Notes under the pieces: model-generated
Databases searched by the model: none
Told to the model about the DNA's origin: nothing
What the model saw: only the letters and a program-made list of their open reading frames with translations
In this document: one piece after another, positions 9,266 through 15,961 of the stretch
How positions within the stretch are numbered: position 1 is the stretch's first letter
How the letters are laid out: the number at the start of each line of letters is the position of its first letter
From: CAZCWX01 sp964502465
GTDB lineage: Bacteria; Desulfobacterota; Binatia; Bin18
Direction: 5' to 3'
NCBI GenBank assembly: GCA_964502465.1
Contig: CAZCWX010000025.1
Span: 1 to 45,037, forward strand
DNA length: 45,037 nt
Program-made: the position numbers and the translations under genes

Positions 9266-9298
9266 AGTACGCGGTTGCCTGTTCTCAGAAGGGAAGGT

Positions 9299-9655
9299 AT
9301 GAATCAGTCATACAGGGACCTGATAGTCTGGCAGAAAGCGGTAGAACTGGTGACAGAGATTTATCGAGTGACAAGACAATTCCCCAAGGATGAAATCTAT
9401 GGGTTGAGCAGCCAAATTCGGCGCGCGGCTGTTTCGGTGCCATGTAACATTGCAGAAGGGCAAGGGCGGTTGACGAGGGGGGAATTTCATCAATTTCTGG
9501 GATACGCAAGAGGCTCCCTGCTGGAGATGGAGACTCAGGTCGTAATTGCTGGTAATCTCGGTTACTTGCAGGAAGACCAGGCAAACAGACTTCTTGAGCT
9601 TTCTGCAGAGGTTGGGCGGATCCTGAATGGTCTGCTCGTTTCAATCTCAAAGTAA
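9299..9655 (+). CDS. Four-helix-bundle protein (S23/IVP family)
   Basis: A 118-residue protein of the S23 or intervening-sequence-protein family, the fold shared with the Avd accessory protein of diversity-generating retroelements. It has the family opening MNQSYRDLIVWQKAVELVTE, then FPKDEIYGLSSQIRRAAVSVP, NIAEGQGR and FLGYARGSLLEMETQ, predicting four long helices with a basic face. Family members were first found in insertions inside 23S rRNA genes and bind nucleic acid in some contexts, but no biochemical role is settled. The ATG at 9299 follows GGGAAGG. It sits between hyuA and hyuB, normally adjacent partners, and is bracketed by inverted arrays of 7-bp repeats. Its TAA overlaps the right array. 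Gene plus arrays therefore look like an inserted cassette. Confidence 0.9.
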   Translation: MNQSYRDLIVWQKAVELVTEIYRVTRQFPKDEIYGLSSQIRRAAVSVPCNIAEGQGRLTRGEFHQFLGYARGSLLEMETQVVIAGNLGYLQEDQANRLLELSAEVGRILNGLLVSISK

Positions 9656-9706
9656 CTGACAACTGCTCACTGACAACTGACAACTGTTTCTGGTCACTGA
9701 CAACTG
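9654..9706. repeat. Heptamer array, right arm around four-helix-bundle gene
   Basis: ACAACTG occurs at 9659, 9673, 9680 and 9700, with related units between. Its reverse complement, CAGTTGT, is the unit at 9254 in the left array, so the two arrays are inverted relative to each other. The array begins at the stop codon of the four-helix-bundle gene and ends 15 bases before hyuB. Confidence 0.85.
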
Positions 9707-9721
9707 TTTAGGGAGGATACC

Positions 9722-11596
9722 ATGGCACTGTCGGCGCTTCCCGCTTCTATCCAACAATCAGTTCTTGACCCTGTCACCTTTGAGGTGTTGCGCAGCCTGT
9801 TTGAATACACCTGCGCTCGTATGAGCCAGATTTTGCAGAAAACCTCATTTTCGCCCATTCTGTATGACATGGTAGACTTCTCGAATGCGATTTATGACGC
9901 TGACCTGCAACTCCTCGGCCAGACTGCGAACTGTCCTGTCCATCTGGCAGCGATGCAGTTCAGTGCTCGGGCAACAGCCAAACGGTTCAGTGCGGAGACC
10001 CTGAAGGAGGGTGATGTGATTGTGCTGAACGACCCTTATGAGGGCGGGACGCACATCAACGATATCACCTTCACCATGCCGATCTTTTTCCGTGGTCGGC
10101 TGCTTGGCTTCGCAGTCAGTCGTGGTCACTGGACAGACCTGGGTGGTGGTGCTGCCGGAGGCCAGGCGTTTGGTACCCATATCGCTGCGGAAGGACTGCG
10201 ATTGCCGCCGCTCAAGTTATTTGAGAATTACACCCTCAACGAGGACTACTGCCGTATCATCACGAATAATACCCGTACTCCACAATACGTCGAGGGTGAT
10301 ATCCAGGCGCACCTCGGAGCGCTCCGTGCCGCAGAGGCAGAGCTACAACGCGCGGCTGAACGGTATGGTGAGGAAACTGTTCGGCTAGCAATGCAAGAAG
10401 TGATTGCTTACACAGAGCGGATGACCCGCAAGGCGATTGCGGAGATTCCGGACGGTACCTACGCAGGTGAGGATTATGCAGATACCGATGGCTTCTCTGA
10501 CGAGCCGATCCGCATCAAAGTTCAGTTGATCGTCAAAGGGGATGAGATCACGGTCGATTTCACCGGTTCTGATCCGGTGGTGACTGGGGCGATCAACTCG
10601 CCGATGGCCAATACGTACTCTGCTGTGTACTACTCACTGAAATTTTTCTTGAGTCCAGACGCGCCCGCCAATGGCGGCATGTTCGCGCCCATCAAGGTCG
10701 TGCTGCCTGAGCACTGCTGGCTCAACGCCAAATGGCCTGCGCCCACCATTGGCTGTACCACCCTGACTTCGTCCAAGATTACCAGTGCGATTTGGCAAGC
10801 CCTGGCCAGAGCGATCCCCCAACGGGCGGTAGCCTCGACTTTTGCTGAATGCAACTGGTTCGTGTGCGCGGTGAAAGATCCGGCTAGCGGATATCTATCA
10901 GTCTTCTCCGATCTGCCGGCAGGTGGGTGGGGTGGAACGCCTTATGCGGATGGCATGAGCGTAACGATGGATCCTCTCGGGAACTGTATGAATTTGCCTG
11001 CTGAGACGGCTGAACTGTTGTTCCCTATCGTCTATGAAGCGTTTGATCTCCGTTCTGGCTCAGCCGGGGCGGGTAAACAGCGTGGTGGTTTGGGGGCACG
11101 GCTGCAGATTCGCTTTCTCGGTGATGCTGAACTCAGTATGGAAACTGCACGTACCCGTGAAGGTACCCCTGGAGTCAATGAAGGATTGCGTAGTCCGGCA
11201 CAGCGACTGATCAAGGTTGATCGCCATGGGAGGAAGGAGGCCATTGGTGGATGGTCAGATGAGGGCCAATGGAAGAAGTGTTTGCTGGCTGCGTATCGTT
11301 TTGCGCCGGGCGAAAGATTCCTGTTCGAGAGCACTGGTGGTGGCGGCTGGGGGAACCCGTTGGAGCGCGAGGTTAGCAAAGTGCTCGATGATGTGCTCGA
11401 CGAATATCTCTCGGTCGAAGCAGCCGTCGAGGTGTACGGAGTCGTGATCGATCCCACAACCCTCACACTTGACGAGGCTGCGACCCGTGAACTACGGGCG
11501 AAACGCGTGCAAGCGAATGGGAACGGCGCGGCGCACACGGGAACTGGAGCAGTACCAAAAGCTGAGAGTCAAGCCGTGTCCCCCCCTCTCCCTTGA
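9722..11596 (+). CDS. hyuB: Hydantoinase/oxoprolinase subunit B (HyuB type)
   Basis: A 624-residue HyuB-type subunit, partner of the HyuA at 7222-9252 in an ATP-dependent cyclic-amide hydrolase. Family blocks in order are DPVTFEVLRSLFEYTCARM (residues 16-34), SPILYDMVDFSNAIYD, VLNDPYEGGTHINDITF (metal-site region near residue 100), AVSRGHWTDLGGGAAGG, RLPPLKLFENY, and near the end GGLGARLQIRF and the glycine-rich STGGGGWGNPLERE. Length is normal. The ATG at 9722 has a strong AGGGAGG site just after the repeat array. The extreme C-terminus (AVSPPLP) runs into a palindromic repeat, so the end is probably not native. Confidence 0.93.
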   Translation: MALSALPASIQQSVLDPVTFEVLRSLFEYTCARMSQILQKTSFSPILYDMVDFSNAIYDADLQLLGQTANCPVHLAAMQFSARATAKRFSAETLKEGDVIVLNDPYEGGTHINDITFTMPIFFRGRLLGFAVSRGHWTDLGGGAAGGQAFGTHIAAEGLRLPPLKLFENYTLNEDYCRIITNNTRTPQYVEGDIQAHLGALRAAEAELQRAAERYGEETVRLAMQEVIAYTERMTRKAIAEIPDGTYAGEDYADTDGFSDEPIRIKVQLIVKGDEITVDFTGSDPVVTGAINSPMANTYSAVYYSLKFFLSPDAPANGGMFAPIKVVLPEHCWLNAKWPAPTIGCTTLTSSKITSAIWQALARAIPQRAVASTFAECNWFVCAVKDPASGYLSVFSDLPAGGWGGTPYADGMSVTMDPLGNCMNLPAETAELLFPIVYEAFDLRSGSAGAGKQRGGLGARLQIRFLGDAELSMETARTREGTPGVNEGLRSPAQRLIKVDRHGRKEAIGGWSDEGQWKKCLLAAYRFAPGERFLFESTGGGGWGNPLEREVSKVLDDVLDEYLSVEAAVEVYGVVIDPTTLTLDEAATRELRAKRVQANGNGAAHTGTGAVPKAESQAVSPPLP

Positions 11597-11618
11597 TGGG
11601 AAAGGGCCAGGGAGAGGG
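11584..11618. repeat. REP-like hairpin at hyuB stop
   Basis: Perfect 10-bp arms CCCTCTCCCT (11584-11593) and AGGGAGAGGG (11609-11618). It covers the hyuB stop and supplies the purine-rich ribosome site for the GTG start at 11625. CCCTCTCCC-type palindromes are a common dispersed bacterial repeat; a related hairpin occurs at 23798-23818. Confidence 0.75.
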
Positions 11619-11624
11619 TGTCGA

Positions 11625-12284
11625 GTGGATAAACGTCATCTTTTCTCTTTCATTGTAGTGCTGGGATGTGGCCTCCGAGGTTTTGGCGGCCTCCATGCAG
11701 AACCAGCGGGACCTGCAGACTATTTCCCACTGGCTATCGGAAATCGCTGGATCTACGAGTCCAGTGAAGGCACCGAAGCTGCGCCGGCTTTGGAAGCGTG
11801 GGAGGTTATTCGTCAGGAAGAGACAAACTTTGTGTTACGGATCAAACAGCCGTATGTTACCAGCGAAAGTGTTGAGGAACTGGTTGCGGCCTCTGCCGAT
11901 GGAGTCAGCAGCCTCTCACGCGAAGCAGGAGACCACAACACGCAGGATACTGCCTCGCAATTTTTTCTGAAGAGCCCGCTCACACCCGGCGCAACCTGGA
12001 AGAATGGCGGTGGGCGGTATGCGATTACTGCGATCGACGAGACGGTTACCGTACCAGCTGGGACGTTCACCAATTGCGTTGAAGTGACGCGCTGGAGCAC
12101 GGCGGGCACGGCAACGGTCATTTCCCTCTATGCGCCAGGAATAGGAATGGTGCAACGAGAAGAGCGCTTCCAAATTATTGGTGGGATCGGCGGATTTGAC
12201 ACTCCGCAGCAAGGGCGAACAGTGCTGCGACTCAAGACCTGGACAGTCCAAGGTCCAAAGTCTCAGGTGCAAAGTCCAGAGTAA
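11625..12284 (+). CDS. Putative secreted protein of unknown function
   Basis: A 219-residue protein read from GTG at 11625, with a basic-hydrophobic leader (MDKRHLFSFIVVLGCGL) ending near GGLHAEPAG, consistent with export. The mature part starts DYFPLAIGNRWIYES, an opening I know from many uncharacterised exported proteins, and contains VPAGTFTNCVEV near residue 140 and a beta-rich tail. The cysteine at leader position 15 is not in a clear lipobox. The start lies directly behind the palindrome at the hyuB end, which provides GGGAGAGGG six bases upstream. The final residues (GPKSQVQSPE) are encoded by a heptamer array and are probably acquired. Function unknown. Confidence 0.65.
   Translation: MDKRHLFSFIVVLGCGLRGFGGLHAEPAGPADYFPLAIGNRWIYESSEGTEAAPALEAWEVIRQEETNFVLRIKQPYVTSESVEELVAASADGVSSLSREAGDHNTQDTASQFFLKSPLTPGATWKNGGGRYAITAIDETVTVPAGTFTNCVEVTRWSTAGTATVISLYAPGIGMVQREERFQIIGGIGGFDTPQQGRTVLRLKTWTVQGPKSQVQSPE
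12244..12278. repeat. Heptamer array, left arm (CAGTCCA/AAGTCCA class)
   Basis: Five consecutive 7-bp units: CAGTCCA, AGGTCCA, AAGTCTC, AGGTGCA, AAGTCCA. They encode the last residues of the secreted protein. Inverted relatives lie at 12436-12456. Confidence 0.75.
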
Positions 12285-12385
12285 GAGGTCTAGTCGTCAA
12301 TCGCGGGCGTGACGACCCCCAGGCTTTTACCAGAAAGCCCACGGTCATGTCATGCCCGCGAAAAAAGAATCGGAGGCCGGTCTCT

Positions 12386-12420
12386 GTCATTGCGAGGAAC
12401 GGAAGTGACAAAGCAATCTC
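12386..12420. repeat. Dispersed GTCATTGCGAGGAAC-type repeat
   Basis: The sequence begins GTCATTGCGAGGAAC and ends AAGCAATCTC. This is a repeat I recognise as recurring between genes in many unrelated bacterial genomes. Here it lies inside the segment bracketed by the heptamer arrays at 12244 and 12436, between two convergent genes. Confidence 0.7.
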
Positions 12421-12435
12421 TGCCTTGACGAACTA

Positions 12436-12456
12436 CTAGACTTTAGACTTTCCTGC
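12436..12456. repeat. Heptamer array, right arm (inverted AGTCTAA class)
   Basis: Units CTAGACT, TTAGACT, TTCCTGC. The reverse complement gives AGTCTAA and AGTCTAG, related to the AAGTCTC and AAGTCCA units at 12244-12278. It overlaps the stop of the GldFG fusion gene (12443-12445). Confidence 0.6.
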
Positions 12457-14629
12457 GTCGATACACTGAGACAAATGCACCAACCAATAAAATGAGACTC
12501 GGTTCGACGACTACCGCGAGCCAAAACAGCGTCCGGTTTTGCCGAGCAGTGAGGAATACCGTGGAAAGGGTGGGAGCAGTCTCCTCATTTTTGGGACGTT
12601 GTGTAATCAGTTGCTCCTCACCCGTGAGCCACTGCACCGTGTTGAGAAACAGATCCTTATTGCCCAGGAGAGACAAACGCGCATTACTGGCCCAGTCACT
12701 ATCGCCATACACAACGAGGCGGGCCGTCCGCTCGGGACTCTTGGTGGACGCTTGCAGTTCCTGCCCTCTATGAGACTGGTGATGCAAGTCAATAGTGACT
12801 GCCACAGCCAGCGAAATTGGACCTGGCCGAGCTTTGGTGCCTTCGAAGTCAAGGGCATTATCCGGGACGGTCGCTGTCGGATTAAACCGTGCCCAAGAAC
12901 CTGGTCCCGTGCGACAGAAGGGGGCTGCGGTAATGGCCGGGCTTGGTGGGGGTTCAAGTGGCTCAACCGAGCGGGCTAAAGAAAAGATCGTGTTCACATG
13001 AAAATCCTTGACGATCGGAACACCCACATTATATAGCGAGACAATCGGACTTAGCGCATCGCCGCCGAAAAGCCGATTCTCCGGGTCGTAGATGAGGTCC
13101 TCAGCTAACGTCACCCCATATTGAGCGAGAAACGTAGTCAGGTTCGGGGCAACTATGGGATCGATCATGAAGAGCAGGCGGCCACCTTTTTGTACGTAGG
13201 TATCGAGGGCGGTGATTTCTTCTGGCAGGAGATCCGTACGTGGTCCACTCACGACCACAAGCGCCGCATCGTCCGGAATACTGCCACTGCGGACGAGTTG
13301 CAGCGGCAGCACCACAAAGTTTTCGTTCTGTAGCGCGGTAGCAGCCTCACTGAAGCCTTCCTTCGGATGGCTACTGCGTGGATCATTCTCGCCGTGACCA
13401 CCAACGAAGTAGATGTTCTTCTTTTGTCCATGCTGGAACTGAAAGAGCGCCTGGGTAATGAGTTCCTCAGTGGCAATCGGCAGCAGCTTACGCTGATCGC
13501 GGTATTCAATCACAGTCGCACCATAATGCGTAGCGCCATATTCTTGCGCGAGACCGAGGTTGCGGTCGCGATAGAGGATACGGTACTGGAAACGTGGACT
13601 CTCGGCAGTGTAGCGTTTGAACAGGTCTTCAAACCCCTGATAGGTCTCGGGGGTGCCACCAAAGAAAAGGGTCAGTTGGACATTACGGTCAAGCGCGCGC
13701 AGCACGTCTCGCGTTTGCAGAGAAAGCGACAAGGTTTTAGTCGGTGAAAGATCCCAGCGAATGTTATGCTGCATCGAGAACGATTGCAAACTGATCAGAC
13801 CTGCGAGCACAAGGAGATCGATTCCTCCCACGACCGCCCACTGCCGCCGGCTGGGGGTGGCGAGGCAGGTGGCAAGCGAGGCAAACTCTCCAGCGCCGCG
13901 CCAACGCCGGGAGCGTAACGCTTGCCAAGTCAACAGGAGGAAAAAAACGATAAAAAGCAAAAAGAACGTGATTTCCTGAGTATCAATGGCGCCGCGCGCA
14001 AAGTTGTAAAAACGATCAAACAGAGAGATCTGCAATAAAGTGGCTAACAAAACCTCGTTGACTGCCTGTTCGTTCCATGTCAGTGACCAGAACAGGACAA
14101 GCACTCCCAACGTTCCCATGGCGGCGACTGCCTGGCTGTCCGTGAGGGCCGAGAGAAATAAGCCTACACTGATGAAGACGAGTCCGAGGAGGAGGAGCCC
14201 GGTGTAGCCAGCGAGGAGAGGCAGCCATCTCACCTCTGGATAATACCAGGAGAGTACAAAAGGATAACATAGTGTGAGTCCAAGGATGACGATCAACAGC
14301 GTCGTTGCCGCCAGGAACTTGCCCAACAGGACCTGGCTCTCAGGAATAGGATAGGTCCACAGGAGGTCGAGAGTGCCGAGCTTCTTTTCTTCGGCAAATG
14401 CACGGGCAGTGAGGGCAGGGACGAGGAGGAGCAGCACGAAACGTAAGTCGTGAAAGAAGAATTCCCACAAGCCTTTTTCCAAATCTGTTCCGCCCCACAG
14501 AATAAAGAAACTGAGGTCGGTATAGAAAAAGAAGCCAGCGAGGGCGAGCCCCACCGCAACCACAGCATAGGCGAGGAACAGACCAAAGTACGCACGGAGT
14601 TCTTTGGTGAGAATGGCGAGTAGAATCAT
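12443..14629 (-). CDS. GldF-GldG fusion, ABC-2 permease with auxiliary domain
   Basis: A 728-residue fusion. Residues 1-240 are an ABC-2 type permease of the GldF sort with about six helices (opening MILLAILTKELRAYFGLFLA; PALTARAFAEEKKLGTLDLL; WTYPIPESQVLLGKF). Residues about 265-700 are the GldG-like auxiliary domain, anchored by a helix (GGIDLLVLAGLISLQSF) and then periplasmic: WDLSPTKTLSLSLQTRDVLR, LTLFFGGTPETYQGFEDL, KKNIYFVGGHGENDP and GGRLLFMIDP. A C-terminal helix (LFWLAVVVEPSLILLVGAFV) ends in RRRKV. In Bacteroidota these parts are separate genes tied to gliding; elsewhere the fused or paired form is an uncharacterised exporter. The GldA-like ATPase lies 67 bases upstream on the same strand. 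The ATG at 14629 lacks a clear ribosome site and the gap holds a heptamer array. Confidence 0.88.
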   Translation of the reverse strand: MILLAILTKELRAYFGLFLAYAVVAVGLALAGFFFYTDLSFFILWGGTDLEKGLWEFFFHDLRFVLLLLVPALTARAFAEEKKLGTLDLLWTYPIPESQVLLGKFLAATTLLIVILGLTLCYPFVLSWYYPEVRWLPLLAGYTGLLLLGLVFISVGLFLSALTDSQAVAAMGTLGVLVLFWSLTWNEQAVNEVLLATLLQISLFDRFYNFARGAIDTQEITFFLLFIVFFLLLTWQALRSRRWRGAGEFASLATCLATPSRRQWAVVGGIDLLVLAGLISLQSFSMQHNIRWDLSPTKTLSLSLQTRDVLRALDRNVQLTLFFGGTPETYQGFEDLFKRYTAESPRFQYRILYRDRNLGLAQEYGATHYGATVIEYRDQRKLLPIATEELITQALFQFQHGQKKNIYFVGGHGENDPRSSHPKEGFSEAATALQNENFVVLPLQLVRSGSIPDDAALVVVSGPRTDLLPEEITALDTYVQKGGRLLFMIDPIVAPNLTTFLAQYGVTLAEDLIYDPENRLFGGDALSPIVSLYNVGVPIVKDFHVNTIFSLARSVEPLEPPPSPAITAAPFCRTGPGSWARFNPTATVPDNALDFEGTKARPGPISLAVAVTIDLHHQSHRGQELQASTKSPERTARLVVYGDSDWASNARLSLLGNKDLFLNTVQWLTGEEQLITQRPKNEETAPTLSTVFLTARQNRTLFWLAVVVEPSLILLVGAFVSVYRRRKV

Positions 14630-14634
14630 AGTGC

Positions 14635-14655
14635 GAGCTATGAGCTTTCAGCGAG
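14635..14655. repeat. Heptamer array upstream of GldFG gene
   Basis: Units GAGCTAT, GAGCTTT, CAGCGAG. Its reverse complement (GCTGAAA, GCTCATA) matches the GCTGAGT and GCTCAGT phase of the array at 14736-14770, so the two form an inverted pair across the ATPase-permease junction. Confidence 0.6.
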
Positions 14656-14696
14656 AATCAACAAGGCACAGTTGCCCAGATGCTCTTATTTCATGG

Positions 14697-15689
14697 TTAG
14701 AGAGAGGCTTTCTTTTCTTCTTCCCTTTTTTCTGGTTGAGTGCTGGCCGCTGAGTGCTGAGTGCTCAGTACGCGATGAAAAATCTCTTCCAAGTCCATGT
14801 CACGCGAGCGGAGTTCGAACAGACGCCAGCCGTTTTGGGTCACCACTTCCACCAAAGCTGGCCGCAGATCTCGCGTGGGATCTGATCTCACGATGTAGGA
14901 TGTTGGGCCACCATTCTCCTCAGTGTCTCTTTGTACCTCACGCATCCCAGGCAAGCTTCGTAGCGCTGCCTCAACGCTTGTTGGAGGACCCTCAATTTGC
15001 ACAACGACCTCACTGGCATCACGTAGCTTGAGCGTTAAGTTGTCCGGTGTGTCCAAAGCAAGCAGTCTCCCGCGGTGGATAATCATCACGCGGTCACATG
15101 TCAGACGCACTTCGGGAAGGATGTGAGTAGAAAGCATGACCGTACGCCGACCTTGCATATCCCGAATCAGCGTGCGAAACTCCGCGGCCTGCTCTGGGTC
15201 GAGCCCAATCGTTGGCTCATCGAGAATCAAGACCTCTGGATCGTTGAGTAACGCCTGAGCCAAGCCGACGCGCTGACGGTAACCTTTGGATAAGGTCCCA
15301 ATATAGCGCCGTGCGACTCCTCCCAGGTCCAGTTCATCGATGACTGTGGCGATGCGCTGACGGCGCTCGTGGCTGCCGAGCCTTTTCATCTTGCCAACGA
15401 AGTCGAGGTAGGAAGCCACCTCCATTTCGGGGTACAGAGAAATGCTCTCGGGCATATAGCCGAGGCGACGACGCACGGCGAGTGAGTCACGTAAGATGTT
15501 ATGGCCCGCGACCTCGGCTGTGCCTGCCGTAGGCGCCAAAATACATGCGAGAATGCGCATCGTCGTAGACTTCCCGGCCCCATTGGGACCGAGGAGGCCG
15601 ACGATTTCACCGTGATTGACCGTAAAACTGACGTCGGCGATGGCAAGGAAAGTTCCGTACAGTTTGGTGAGGCTGTGTGCGGCGATCAT
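14697..15689 (-). CDS. ABC transporter ATP-binding protein (GldA-like)
   Basis: A 330-residue ATPase for the GldFG permease immediately downstream. Walker A is GPNGAGKST (about residues 34-42), the signature is LSKGYRQRVGLAQALL, Walker B is VLILDEPTIGLDP, and the switch histidine is in MLSTHILPEV. A CcmA/NatA-like C-terminal extension (VVQIEGPP ... SRDMDLEEIFHRVL) follows. I chose the ATG at 15687-15689 because homologous ATPases start there (MIAAHSLTKLYG); a GTG at 15720-15722 would add 11 residues and has no ribosome site. The tail LSTQHSAASTQ is encoded by a heptamer array and the true domain probably ends at HRVL. The upstream gap to hyuB is divergent. Confidence 0.92.
   Translation of the reverse strand: MIAAHSLTKLYGTFLAIADVSFTVNHGEIVGLLGPNGAGKSTTMRILACILAPTAGTAEVAGHNILRDSLAVRRRLGYMPESISLYPEMEVASYLDFVGKMKRLGSHERRQRIATVIDELDLGGVARRYIGTLSKGYRQRVGLAQALLNDPEVLILDEPTIGLDPEQAAEFRTLIRDMQGRRTVMLSTHILPEVRLTCDRVMIIHRGRLLALDTPDNLTLKLRDASEVVVQIEGPPTSVEAALRSLPGMREVQRDTEENGGPTSYIVRSDPTRDLRPALVEVVTQNGWRLFELRSRDMDLEEIFHRVLSTQHSAASTQPEKREEEKKASL
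14736..14770. repeat. Heptamer array inside the ATPase 3' end
   Basis: Five 7-bp units: TTGAGTG, CTGGCCG, CTGAGTG, CTGAGTG, CTCAGTA. Read on the minus strand they encode STQHSAASTQ at the end of the ATPase. Confidence 0.75.
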
Positions 15690-15809
15690 AGGTACATGGT
15701 AGAATAAGCCTAGGGCAGGCACAGTATAAGGGGGTCAACCGCGAATCAACTCCCTGCTCATAACACCAATAGGCGGTTCTGCTGTCGGATTCTTCGAAAG
15801 GAGGAGAGC

Positions 15810-15908
15810 GATGTTACATTTTTCTCCTCAATAGGCACCCAGCCCGCCATCGACTGGAGGGAATACCAGAAACCGGCCTCCATTGCCAAACTGGACCGTT
15901 ACGGCTAA
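15810..15908 (+). pseudogene. Possible C-terminal gene remnant, unidentified
   Basis: In the gap between the divergent ATPase and hyuB, an open frame without a start codon reads protein-like sequence (DVTFFSSIGTQPAIDW, then EYQKPASIAKLDRYG) to a TAA at 15906-15908. The composition looks like a real protein end rather than random translation, but I do not recognise the family. It may be all that is left of a gene displaced ahead of hyuB. Confidence 0.25.
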
Positions 15909-15926
15909 GAGTTTTTCTGTTTTTTC

Positions 15927-15947
15927 TTGCTGATGGCTGATTGCTGA
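15927..15947. repeat. Short heptamer array before hyuB
   Basis: Units TTGCTGA, TGGCTGA, TTGCTGA in tandem, ending 14 bases before the hyuB start. The same TTGCTGA unit occurs at 24715 and 24736. No clear inverted partner was found nearby. Confidence 0.6.
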
Positions 15948-15961
15948 GAGAGAGGCCTGAT

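Noticed and set aside
9233..9706. Heptamer arrays considered as a CRISPR array
   Set aside because: Units are 7 bp with no unique spacers and occur as inverted pairs; no cas genes are present.
15811..15834. Seven-codon frame after a strong AAGGAGG, considered as a leader peptide
   Set aside because: It overlaps in another frame the protein-like remnant and is more than 120 bases from hyuB with no attenuator structure after it.
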